Assembly: GCA_049890275.1 (NCBI GenBank)
Contig: JBMHBT010000017.1
Coordinates: 1 to 64,000, forward strand
DNA: 64,000 nucleotides
Direction: 5' to 3'
From: UBA7374 sp049890275
GTDB taxonomy: Bacteria; Verrucomicrobiota; Verrucomicrobiia; Opitutales; Coraliomargaritaceae
Positions 54,195-61,975 of this stretch are shown piece after piece. The notes below the pieces were generated by a model, which saw nothing but the letters and a program-made list of their open reading frames with translations, did not search any database and was not told the DNA's origin. The position numbers and the translations under genes are program-made. The first letter of the stretch is position 1. Every line of letters begins with the position of its first letter.

Positions 54195-55519
54195 TAGGGA
54201 AAGACTCCACGAACTTCGTAAACGTGATTGATGTGCTCAATCGCAGACGCATAGGAAGCAATACGTAGATTACAGTCGAGTCGCTTTGCCGTCTCCAAAA
54301 CACGTTCAGCAGAGCGAGACATGATGGTACGCAAACGAGCGTCGACTTCCTCTTCATCCCAGGTCTCGGATTGGCGATTCTGCTTCCATTCAAAATAACT
54401 AACAGTTACACCCCCGGCATTACAGAGAATCGCTGGTAACACTTCGATCCCCTGACCCAGAAGATGGCGTTCAGCTTGGGGCGTTGTCGGTGCATTGGCT
54501 GCTTCTACCAGCACTTTACAGCGAATTAATTTAGCCTCTGCCAGGTCAACCATTTGCTCCAGTGCCGCAGGAATAAAAAGGTCGACTTCTGCAGAATAGA
54601 AAGTTTCGCGGTCGATTGGTTCTGCATCTGCGTATCCTGCGACGCCACCGGTACGGGCCACATATTCCGCAAGTTTGTCTGCATCGATACCGTTTGCATC
54701 GAAGATCGCGCCGGAATGATCCATTACATTCTGCAGAGTAGCACCGAGTGATTGTAGCAAGCGGGCCACCCAAGAACCGACATTACCGTATCCAATCAAA
54801 CTAAAACGTATATTGCTTATATCCAGCCCCAGACCGGGAAGAAGTGTCTCCAAAACGTAAACGAGTCCTTGCCCGGTAGCCTTTTCTCGACCGGCTGACC
54901 CCCCAAAGCGAAGAGGTTTACCAGTAACAACACCGCGAGCGCTTACCTTGCTGGATGACTCAGCAAAATTTATATAGGTATCCGCCATCCAAGCCATAAT
55001 CTGTGCGTTTGTTCCCACGTCCGGAGCGGGAATATCATAATCCGGGCCGATATTTGTACCCAGTGCAGCCGTCATGCGGCGCGTGACACGCATTCGCTCC
55101 GCCTCACTCAACTGACGCGGGTCGACCTTTAGGGCTCCTTTTGCTCCACCAAAAGGTAAACGAGCCAGAGCGCACTTCATCGTCATGAGAAGAGAAAGGG
55201 TCTTCACCTCGTCCAATTTGACTTCGTGGTGATAGCGAATCCCCCCTTTGTAGGGGCCCAGTACATTATTATGCTGCACACGGTAGCCTTTAAACAATTG
55301 CCAGCTTCCGTCATCCATCTGCACCGGAAAATGAACCATGATTTCATTTTTTGGCTGACTGAGAATCAGTTTGAGCCGGTGAGGCACCTCGAGACGATCC
55401 GCCGCCTCAAGGACAGAACCTATGGTCTGGAAATAAAGGTTATCTTCCTCATAGTGCTCTTGAAGCTCCTCAAAAATACTACGAGCTGAATGGCAGGCAG
55501 AAGTCGTGCAATCTTGCAT
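54194..55519 (-). CDS. gdhA: Glu/Leu/Phe/Val dehydrogenase family, likely glutamate dehydrogenase
   Basis: Oxidatively deaminates glutamate to 2-oxoglutarate and ammonia, or the reverse. From the ATG at 55519 it has 441 residues. Visible signatures are FKGYRVQHNNVLGPYKGGIR, LPFGGAKGALKVDP with catalytic lysines, PAPDVGTNAQIMAWMADTY, the NAD(P)-binding SLIGYGNVGSWVARLLQSLG and LVEAANAPTT. The sequence is of the class II hexameric type. It is followed without a gap by oppA and preceded by the anti-sigma gene at 36 bases, all on one strand. Confidence 0.92.
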   Translation of the reverse strand: MQDCTTSACHSARSIFEELQEHYEEDNLYFQTIGSVLEAADRLEVPHRLKLILSQPKNEIMVHFPVQMDDGSWQLFKGYRVQHNNVLGPYKGGIRYHHEVKLDEVKTLSLLMTMKCALARLPFGGAKGALKVDPRQLSEAERMRVTRRMTAALGTNIGPDYDIPAPDVGTNAQIMAWMADTYINFAESSSKVSARGVVTGKPLRFGGSAGREKATGQGLVYVLETLLPGLGLDISNIRFSLIGYGNVGSWVARLLQSLGATLQNVMDHSGAIFDANGIDADKLAEYVARTGGVAGYADAEPIDRETFYSAEVDLFIPAALEQMVDLAEAKLIRCKVLVEAANAPTTPQAERHLLGQGIEVLPAILCNAGGVTVSYFEWKQNRQSETWDEEEVDARLRTIMSRSAERVLETAKRLDCNLRIASYASAIEHINHVYEVRGVFP

Positions 55520-55555
55520 CACACCAGCATCGACTGCCTCTGAAACAAAAGCAAG

Positions 55556-55834
55556 CTAGGTTCGCGGAGTACTAGAATCATCTTCCTGCTCGGCCAGTAG
55601 CTGTTTTAAGGCGTCTTTTTGCTCCGGGTTCAATCGAGGCTGGCTCTCCAATAGTGACTCTTCTTGTTTTTTGTAGTTACAGCACAAATCCTGGTCCTCA
55701 ATGATTTGTTTATTAAACTTTCCGCAAATAGCACAAAGCTTGATATGCAGATTCAGGAAGAAGCGTCTGGTCGGAGATAAATTCGCATAGTCTTCGTTTT
55801 GAAGTACGCGGGAAACTTGCTTGCAGGTGAACAT
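55556..55834 (-). CDS. small zinc-finger putative anti-sigma factor
   Basis: A 92-residue soluble protein. It begins MFTCKQVSRVLQNEDYANLS and has His30, Cys34 and Cys37 in LHIKLCAICGKF. This is the HX3CX2C core of zinc-binding anti-sigma (ZAS/zf-HC2) domains, with an earlier Cys4 that may complete the site. The rest is charged, and no membrane helix is present, so it would be cytoplasmic. It lies three bases downstream of the ECF sigma gene, the usual place for a cognate anti-sigma factor. The role is inferred from motif and position. Confidence 0.7.
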   Translation of the reverse strand: MFTCKQVSRVLQNEDYANLSPTRRFFLNLHIKLCAICGKFNKQIIEDQDLCCNYKKQEESLLESQPRLNPEQKDALKQLLAEQEDDSSTPRT

Positions 55835-55837
55835 AGG

Positions 55838-56446
55838 TTAATTGGCTTCAGATCCTGTCCACTTTGCTTCCAGTAGAGATTTCAGCTGTTCGCGAGCACG
55901 ATGAAGCAAGACCCAAAGATAGTTCGGAGTAATTTCCATTATCTTACAAACTTCCTCCGTACTCATATCTTCAAGCACCCGTAATACAAATGCCTGACGG
56001 GCTGGATTCTTCACCGAGTCAATACACTCACGGAAAACGATCCAAAATTCGGTATTATCATAATGTTTTCGTGGATTGAACTGCCAAGGCTCCGGATTGG
56101 TCGTAGCAATCCCACTAAAGCGAAACCAAAAGCTTTCCAGCAATGCCTCATCTTCGCTCTCTATATCCACCTTATTCTCTTTAACTGCCTTGCGAATCTG
56201 ATCGACAATCTTGTTACGCATAATGCCGCGTAGCCAAAACTTAATATCCCGACTACCATCAAAACGCTTCAGTGCTTTGATTCCGGCCAAAAAAGTATCT
56301 TGCACACAGTCCGATGCAGCGTCCGGGTCTCTCAATCGAGACATAGCAAATCCGTACAGATAGTCGCCATAGAGTTCGACCCACTTTTCAGGCGGTGTGA
56401 TTGGTACTTTAGGTTCTGTCGTTACAGGTTCGATAACATTGACCAT
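55838..56446 (-). CDS. ECF-type RNA polymerase sigma factor
   Basis: A 202-residue sigma-70 family protein from the ATG at 56446. Region 2 lies at about 20-90 (ELYGDYLYGFAMSRLRDPDAASDCVQDTFLAG, then FWLRGIMRNKIVDQIRK). Region 4 is at about 140-195 (PARQAFVLRVLEDMSTEEVCKIMEITPNYLWVLLHRAREQL) with a helix-turn-helix. A longer than usual linker (about 90-135) separates them. Region 3 is absent, as expected for ECF sigmas. A longer frame exists upstream but overlaps DUF1365 and lacks sigma features. It is co-directional with a lipid-modification cluster that it may control. Confidence 0.88.
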   Translation of the reverse strand: MVNVIEPVTTEPKVPITPPEKWVELYGDYLYGFAMSRLRDPDAASDCVQDTFLAGIKALKRFDGSRDIKFWLRGIMRNKIVDQIRKAVKENKVDIESEDEALLESFWFRFSGIATTNPEPWQFNPRKHYDNTEFWIVFRECIDSVKNPARQAFVLRVLEDMSTEEVCKIMEITPNYLWVLLHRAREQLKSLLEAKWTGSEAN

Positions 56447-56486
56447 GCAGCTTGGATTGAGAGCGTCAACGCTAGTCAGTCGGCAC

Positions 56487-57290
56487 CTAAACAAGATTAT
56501 TCTCACCCCCGGCCTTATCCCGATCAACGAGTGTATACTTCGATCTTGGCTTGGGCCGCTGGTAGGCAGATAGATACTTACGAAAATACAACTGCCCTGC
56601 CTGCCAGAGGATGCGCGGCATACTATTGAGTGCGGTATCAAAAGGATGAAAGAGCGCGTACTTCCATATATTGGCATTCGTCAAGGGGCGTTTTGTGCCG
56701 CATAGCCATGTTTTCATGACGCATTTGCCTTCCCGGAATAAATCAACGCCCATGTGAAGTTCCGTTTTTTTAATGATAAAGGTAAAATGATAGGTACCCT
56801 CTACATTATTAAACGGAGAGACATGAAAATCTTTCGAACAGGAAGCTTCCCAACGATGCGCTGCCGTTTTCTTCAGCTGATCCAAAGGATACACATGGCG
56901 ATCGCCAAAGGTATTGTTTACCTCAGCAATCACTCCCGTAAGGGATTGATCCTTCATCCGCAGATGAAAATTAACCGGATTGAACGCATATCCGAAGTAA
57001 CGTGGAGAGGTTACCGTCCATATTTCTTCATCAGAACTCCGGCCCGGCAGAAACCGATCCACCCCTGACGGAATCGACCGATTCCCACCTTCCAGATAAT
57101 CACTGTCCCGAATAGAGAGTAGGGCAGGTGCATTATGAGCAAAAAGACGGACAGTCTGATGCAATTCAGGAATTTCCTCTGCCTTGAACACAAAGAAAGT
57201 CATCGGATAAGTAAACGTATGCTGAGTCGGATGTAGACGCTGATGAACCACCTCACCGCGACAAATAAAGGACTGCAACGATCCATCCAT
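56487..57290 (-). CDS. DUF1365 family protein
   Basis: A 267-residue protein with the family features HQRLHPTQHTFTYPMTFFVF near the N-terminus, SPRYFGYAFNPVNFHLRM in the middle and VSPFNNVEGTYHFTF later. Its molecular function is not established to my knowledge. Members regularly sit between COG2907 flavoproteins and cyclopropane synthase-like methyltransferases, as here. It abuts the flavoprotein gene by a one-base overlap and is followed after 40 bases by the ECF sigma gene. Confidence 0.88.
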   Translation of the reverse strand: MDGSLQSFICRGEVVHQRLHPTQHTFTYPMTFFVFKAEEIPELHQTVRLFAHNAPALLSIRDSDYLEGGNRSIPSGVDRFLPGRSSDEEIWTVTSPRYFGYAFNPVNFHLRMKDQSLTGVIAEVNNTFGDRHVYPLDQLKKTAAHRWEASCSKDFHVSPFNNVEGTYHFTFIIKKTELHMGVDLFREGKCVMKTWLCGTKRPLTNANIWKYALFHPFDTALNSMPRILWQAGQLYFRKYLSAYQRPKPRSKYTLVDRDKAGGENNLV

Positions 57291-58612
57291 TAGACAATAA
57301 CTTCAATTGGATCTGCAGAAGAGGAAGGAGCCTGCTCCAGCGGAATCCCAAATGCCTGAGCGACTTCAACAGCCGATTGCACAGCATCCTCATGAAATCC
57401 ATATCCAAAATAGCTACCACAAAACCAAGTATTCCTCTGACCGTTTGCAGTTCGGAGCTTTGACTGGGTGTGCATCGAATCAAAAGAGTACAAGGGATGC
57501 GTTAGCGTGGTCGAGTTGATGATTCGTGACGGGTCAATTTCTCGCGTGTTATTGAGGGTAACAATATAAGGATACTCCGTTTCTAATCGCTGCAGTCGAT
57601 TCATGTAGTAACTGACGGACACTGGCCGCGCGTCTTCATGTCCCTCTTCTTTAGCGAAATTCCACGATGCCCAAAGCTTTTCTTGAGGCGGCAGGTGAGA
57701 ATCGTCCGTGTGCAGCGTAACACGATTCCCCTGATAGCGCCACGGACCGAGATTGACAGCTTCCTCTTTCGTCGGATCAGCCAATAAGCCCAAAGCTTCA
57801 TCCGCATGAGTAGCAATGACAACATGATCATAATCCAGAACCCTCCCATCTGGCATGAACAATGAAACTCCATTTTCTTTTCTTTGAATAGCCCTTGGAG
57901 CCGCATTGAGCTCTGGCGCTTTGCCAAACTGTTTTAACATGGCCCGAACATACGTCTGCGAGCCACCACAAACATACTTCCACTGAGGACGGTTGATCAG
58001 GCGCAGAAGACCGTGGTTCTCCAGAAAGTGCAAATAAGGCTCTGCGGGAAACGCATGCATCTGCTCAATGGGGGAGGACCATATAGCAGCGCCCATGGGG
58101 TAAAGATACGCCTCCAGAAAACTCTGACTAAAGGATCGTTTTTGGCAGTATTCACCGAGGGTCCATCCAGACAAAAAACCAGACTGCAGATCGGCGTAAC
58201 CAATCTTCGCAAAGCGCCATAAGTCGAAAACCATACGACAATGGTCCCGATTGGCGAAATACGATAGGTTTGGAAACAGAGTGGTTATACGATCCCCAGA
58301 ATAGGCATAACCGCTCTGACAGTCGTGATAACTAAAAGTCATTGAGCTATCCGCTATATCAACCTCCAGTTGTCGAAGAACTTCCGTAAATAGCGGGTAG
58401 TTACGGTGATTCATGACAATAAACCCGGTATCAACCGGTGTACCTGCATCAGGCCCATCCGGAATGATTAGGGTACGGGTATGACCACCAGCATATTCGT
58501 TCTTTTCAAAAAACTCGACATCATGCTTGCGCCCAAGCAACCAGCCGGCAGTCAAGCCAGCTACGCCACAGCCGACTACAGCAATCGTTTGTTTCGGTTT
58601 TTCCGGATTCAT
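57290..58612 (-). CDS. NAD(P)/FAD-binding amine-oxidase-like flavoprotein (COG2907)
   Basis: A 440-residue flavoprotein from the ATG at 58612. It has the N-terminal dinucleotide site VVGCGVAGLTAGWLLG and NEYAGGHTRTL, then DTGFIVMNHRNYPLFTEVL. The end has NTWFCGSYFGYGFHEDAVQS, which closes the FAD site. COG2907 proteins accompany Cfa-like methyltransferases and DUF1365 and are thought to act on unsaturated acyl chains. The reaction is not proven. The start overlaps the stop of the upstream methyltransferase (ATGA), showing tight coupling. Confidence 0.9.
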   Translation of the reverse strand: MNPEKPKQTIAVVGCGVAGLTAGWLLGRKHDVEFFEKNEYAGGHTRTLIIPDGPDAGTPVDTGFIVMNHRNYPLFTEVLRQLEVDIADSSMTFSYHDCQSGYAYSGDRITTLFPNLSYFANRDHCRMVFDLWRFAKIGYADLQSGFLSGWTLGEYCQKRSFSQSFLEAYLYPMGAAIWSSPIEQMHAFPAEPYLHFLENHGLLRLINRPQWKYVCGGSQTYVRAMLKQFGKAPELNAAPRAIQRKENGVSLFMPDGRVLDYDHVVIATHADEALGLLADPTKEEAVNLGPWRYQGNRVTLHTDDSHLPPQEKLWASWNFAKEEGHEDARPVSVSYYMNRLQRLETEYPYIVTLNNTREIDPSRIINSTTLTHPLYSFDSMHTQSKLRTANGQRNTWFCGSYFGYGFHEDAVQSAVEVAQAFGIPLEQAPSSSADPIEVIV

Positions 58613-59625
58613 TTTTTGGCAAATCGATAGTGCATGACCATCCACTCATTGCCATTGTTGAATGCAAATAACTCAGAACAAGCCATATAAAACATTCTCC
58701 AACGCTGTAACCATAACTGATTTTGCTCTCCGTAACAGTCCCTGAGCACTTCTAAAACCTGCGGTTCGCATGCGTCCTGTTTCTCTAACCAAGCCTCCAG
58801 CGTTTTACTGTAATGCCTGCCATTAACCGGCCAATCCGCCTCGACTGAAAAAATCTTTTCCGCAGCCGTCGGTAAAAGATCAATAGCCGGCATGATGCCG
58901 CCGGTAAAAAAATAACGAGACATCCATTCCCCTGGCTCCGATGCGTCATAGAGATAACTGTGTTCGCGATGGGCAAAAATGTGCACAAAAAGCTTCCCGT
59001 CTGATTTTAGCCAATCGTGAATTCGAGTAAACAAAGCACGATGGTTGCGAACATGTTCAAACATTTCTACCGAGACAACTCGATCGAAGTGCTTTGTTGG
59101 CTGAAACGTATTAATATTACAGGTAATCACTTCCAGATTGGAGAGTCCACGCTCCTTCGCCTGGCCGACAATGTACTCCCGCTGTGAGTTTGAATTACTC
59201 ACTGCAGTAAATTGGCTCTCGGGGTAGTGTTGCGCCATCCATAAACTGAGGGAACCCCAGCCACATCCGAGCTCCAATACTTTCTGGCCATTCTCCAGCT
59301 CAGCACGCTCGCAAGTTAACCCCAGCATTGCGCTTTCTGATTGTTCCAAGCTATGGCAACCATCAGCCCAGTACCCACTGCTGTATTTTAGATGCAATCC
59401 CAGAACCGTACGAAAGTATTCCGCAGGCAACTCATAGTGTTGCTCGTTGGCAGCATCCGTATCTTCTGCCAATGAGCCCTCTTCCAATTCGGCTACCCAT
59501 TCTGCGGAAGACTTTTTTGCCTGTTCGAGAGTTCGGATCTTTTTAGAAAGACGGCGTCGGATACCGTAACGGACGATCGTATCGGATAAAATTCGTCTTT
59601 CAGCTAAATTAATGGCTATATTCAT
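58609..59625 (-). CDS. cfa: cyclopropane-fatty-acyl-phospholipid synthase family methyltransferase
   Basis: A SAM-dependent methyltransferase of the Cfa/CmaA family, 338 residues. Motif I is KVLELGCGWGSLSLWMAQHY (about 114-133), preceded by HLKYSSGYWADGCHSLEQSE, the characteristic substrate-loop region. Later come VSVEMFEHVRNHRALF, MSRYFFTGGIMPAIDLLP and the final MFYMACSELFAF. It lacks the N-terminal part of classical Cfa and is closer to the methyltransferases clustered with COG2907 and DUF1365, some of which make cyclopropane or methyl-branched furan precursors. First gene of the minus-strand lipid unit. Confidence 0.88.
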   Translation of the reverse strand: MNIAINLAERRILSDTIVRYGIRRRLSKKIRTLEQAKKSSAEWVAELEEGSLAEDTDAANEQHYELPAEYFRTVLGLHLKYSSGYWADGCHSLEQSESAMLGLTCERAELENGQKVLELGCGWGSLSLWMAQHYPESQFTAVSNSNSQREYIVGQAKERGLSNLEVITCNINTFQPTKHFDRVVSVEMFEHVRNHRALFTRIHDWLKSDGKLFVHIFAHREHSYLYDASEPGEWMSRYFFTGGIMPAIDLLPTAAEKIFSVEADWPVNGRHYSKTLEAWLEKQDACEPQVLEVLRDCYGEQNQLWLQRWRMFYMACSELFAFNNGNEWMVMHYRFAKK

Positions 59626-59662
59626 AGGTGAAGAGTTATGGTTAGTATCGCGGTATCGTGAA

Positions 59663-59693
59663 TCTGACTTACAAAGTCAGAGGTTTTGTAAGT
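59663..59693. promoter_or_regulatory. overlapping palindromes in the divergent cfa/SnoaL-like promoter region
   Basis: TCTGACTT-ACA-AAGTCAGA (59663-59681) is a perfect inverted repeat with 8-base arms. Overlapping it, ACTTACAAA (59667-59675) and TTTGTAAGT (59685-59693) form a second perfect inverted repeat with 9-base arms. The stretch lies in the 95-base gap between the divergent cfa and lipoprotein genes. On the minus strand it also gives TGAACTT followed about 17 bases later by GTAAGTC, loosely like an ECF promoter with a GAAC-type -35. A shared operator or bidirectional promoter is the likely role. Confidence 0.5.
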
Positions 59694-59720
59694 TCAGTTG
59701 CCTGAATTGGATCGTTTATC

Positions 59721-60320
59721 ATGAAATTTCTACATTTCTGTACGTTGCTTCTATCATCCATCCTCCTATTCAGCATAGGATGTTCCACTGACCACAATAT
59801 GCATACACAGACTGTACCAGACACAACTTATAAAAATGCCCTCGAGTGGACCGACCCATCCTACTTTGAACTACCCGACGCAGGCTCTGATGAAGAGACA
59901 ACCATGATCCGGTCGGTAGAGGCACTTTTTAGTGACTACAGTAAAGAAAATTTATCCAAGAATCTAACATCCGTCTATGCGGAGAAAGTCTACTTCAGAG
60001 ATGCTTTTAAATACCTAGAAAGTGCAGATGCTATCCGAGAGTATATGCTCGCTGGCTTGGAACCGCTCCATGCAGTTGAGTTTGTCTTTAACAAAGTACT
60101 GCGTGATGGCGGTGACTTCTACATCGATTGGACGATGCGGCTCGACTTCCGGAAGACGCCTCCCGGCACCTGGGAAGAATCCATTGGAATGACGCGTATG
60201 CGCTTTAATAGCGAAGGACGTATCATTTTCCATCAGGATTACTGGGATCCGACAGATATTGTCTACAGACGCATCCCTATAGCCAGAAGCCTCATTGCAT
60301 TGGTTAAAAAGAAGCTTTGA
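59721..60320 (+). CDS. SnoaL/NTF2-like lipoprotein
   Basis: A 199-residue lipoprotein with lipobox LFSIGC (Cys21). The mature part resembles the NTF2/SnoaL cone fold: MIRSVEALFSDYSKENLSKN, VYAEKVYFRDAFKYLESADA, VLRDGGDFYIDWTMRLDF, then RMRFNSEGRIIFHQDYWD. In other bacteria an NTF2-like gene also accompanies the Cfa/COG2907/DUF1365 set, so its divergent position here is probably functional. No catalytic residues can be assigned by eye. Confidence 0.78.
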   Translation: MKFLHFCTLLLSSILLFSIGCSTDHNMHTQTVPDTTYKNALEWTDPSYFELPDAGSDEETTMIRSVEALFSDYSKENLSKNLTSVYAEKVYFRDAFKYLESADAIREYMLAGLEPLHAVEFVFNKVLRDGGDFYIDWTMRLDFRKTPPGTWEESIGMTRMRFNSEGRIIFHQDYWDPTDIVYRRIPIARSLIALVKKKL

Positions 60321-60359
60321 TTCCAAGCACATTGTGCTGCTAGAGCTGACCGCATACAG

Positions 60360-61217
60360 ATGAAAAGCAAGAACCGTCAGCAACAATCAAGGTACGATGA
60401 GCAACTTCGCCATCGGATCAATGCAGGGCGTGTGGCGATACGAAACCAAATCAGTTTTTTCTCCCGACAATTCGGGCAAGTTTCCAGCGAGTGGAAGCCG
60501 GACGAAACACGCGTAACCTTCGCCGATTTTGCCATATCAGAAAAACTCATCACTGAGCTCAATCGCGACTTTACCAAAGATAACTTCTGCAGCGAAGAAG
60601 CGAATCCTCTCGACGAAGTAATGCAATTGGATGCGGACTTTGCCTGGATCATCGATCCGGTCGACGGCACAAACAACTACGCTTTAGGCTTTCCCTTATG
60701 TGCCATATCACTGGCTCTTCTCTATCAGGGCGAACCCGTTTACGGGTTCATCTATGACCATTCGACTGGTGAATTGATTGAAGGCGGGCCGGGTTTTGGT
60801 GTTTTGCGTGAACAGAAGAAACTGGAAGACGCGAACCGTACCCCCCGTGAACAGATCATTATTGGCTGCCACTTCCCCTTGAGCAAAACTCAACTCGAAG
60901 GCTTGGGGTCTATTCTGCAGCAATATCGAATCCGCTCTTTTGGTAGTAGCGCGCTTATGTTTACTCATATCGCCACAGGCTATCTCTCCGGAGCAATTGA
61001 CTACAGAGTTAAAGTTTGGGACATCGCTGCTGCGTTTGCCATTTGCCAAGGCCATCGTTTTACATTTCGTTTTATCGATTCCTCACCCTTTCCATTGAAA
61101 ACTTTCCATCCGAGCGACGACCTCTGCCCCTGCTATTGCGGTACTATCGAAACGTGTAATGAATTTGAAAAGGCGATTCGCCTGACATCCGATGCCGTCA
61201 ATCGGAACAATTCATAA
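60360..61217 (+). CDS. inositol-monophosphatase-family phosphatase
   Basis: A 285-residue Mg-dependent phosphatase. Metal-binding residues are seen in FCSEEANPL (Glu79-Glu80) and IIDPVDGTNNYALG (Asp99 to Thr104), and the C-terminal motif in VKVWDIAAAFAICQGH. This pattern covers inositol monophosphatase, histidinol phosphatase HisN and nucleotidase CysQ, and the specificity cannot be settled by eye. It follows the SnoaL-like gene by about 40 bases and precedes msrB by 20, so a plus-strand unit is likely. Confidence 0.88.
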   Translation: MKSKNRQQQSRYDEQLRHRINAGRVAIRNQISFFSRQFGQVSSEWKPDETRVTFADFAISEKLITELNRDFTKDNFCSEEANPLDEVMQLDADFAWIIDPVDGTNNYALGFPLCAISLALLYQGEPVYGFIYDHSTGELIEGGPGFGVLREQKKLEDANRTPREQIIIGCHFPLSKTQLEGLGSILQQYRIRSFGSSALMFTHIATGYLSGAIDYRVKVWDIAAAFAICQGHRFTFRFIDSSPFPLKTFHPSDDLCPCYCGTIETCNEFEKAIRLTSDAVNRNNS

Positions 61218-61237
61218 ATCTCTGTCTCTCAAATTAA

Positions 61238-61912
61238 ATGAAAATCAATTGCTCCATTTGCAGATCACGAACTCTGCTGTTTTTTGGGTTAGTTGCTGTA
61301 TTATCAGCATCGTTTCTATTTGCCATGAAAGATAAGAACTCAAGCACGACCAAAGACACCGCTTCGGACACGACTTCAACTTCTTCCGGCGATGCGATTA
61401 TCGCATGTGCCGCCGCTTGTGGACTGCCTTCCCATGTGGATCTTGAATCGGGTGAATATCCGGTAAAACGGACGGACGCAGAGTGGAGAAGCCGCCTGAC
61501 TGAACTGCAGTATGAAGTAACCCGGAAACAGGGCACAGAACGCCCCTTTGAAAATCCTTTCAACAAAAACAAGCGAACCGGGCTGTACCTGTGTATTGGA
61601 TGCGATACTCCACTATTTACCAGTGCCGACAAGTTCGACTCCGGCACGGGATGGCCAAGCTTTACTCGTCCTATAGATAAACGCACACTCGGCGAACACC
61701 GCGATACGAGTTATGGGATGGTCCGTACAGAAGTACATTGCGCTATCTGTGGATCACACCAGGGGCATGTTTTCCCAGATGGCCCCGCTCCGACTGGACT
61801 TCGCTACTGCATTAATTCTGCTTCACTATCCTTTAAGGAAGCTGCATCCGACGATGAAATCATGGCTTGGATACAGGCCTGGTATGCATCGCAAACGCTT
61901 TCTGGCGAGTAG
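61238..61912 (+). CDS. msrB: exported/membrane-anchored peptide-methionine (R)-S-oxide reductase
   Basis: Reduces methionine-R-sulfoxide in proteins. The 224-residue protein has an N-terminal hydrophobic segment (about 11-30) and a Ser/Thr-rich linker, so it acts outside the cytoplasm. The MsrB domain (about 80-215) has zinc cysteines Cys119, Cys122, Cys168 and Cys171, FDSGTGWPSF, and the catalytic Cys191 in GLRYCINSASL. A repair enzyme for oxidised envelope proteins next to the lipid-stress cluster fits an oxidative-stress theme. Confidence 0.93.
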   Translation: MKINCSICRSRTLLFFGLVAVLSASFLFAMKDKNSSTTKDTASDTTSTSSGDAIIACAAACGLPSHVDLESGEYPVKRTDAEWRSRLTELQYEVTRKQGTERPFENPFNKNKRTGLYLCIGCDTPLFTSADKFDSGTGWPSFTRPIDKRTLGEHRDTSYGMVRTEVHCAICGSHQGHVFPDGPAPTGLRYCINSASLSFKEAASDDEIMAWIQAWYASQTLSGE

Positions 61913-61975
61913 CCAGTAATCTGTCCCTACCATCTCAAGACCTCGGTTTCTTCTCATAGCCAATCCAATCTGCGA

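Noticed and set aside
56447..56677. 77-residue N-terminal extension of the ECF sigma factor
   Set aside because: It overlaps the DUF1365 gene and has no sigma features. The ATG at 56446 starts a normal ECF protein.
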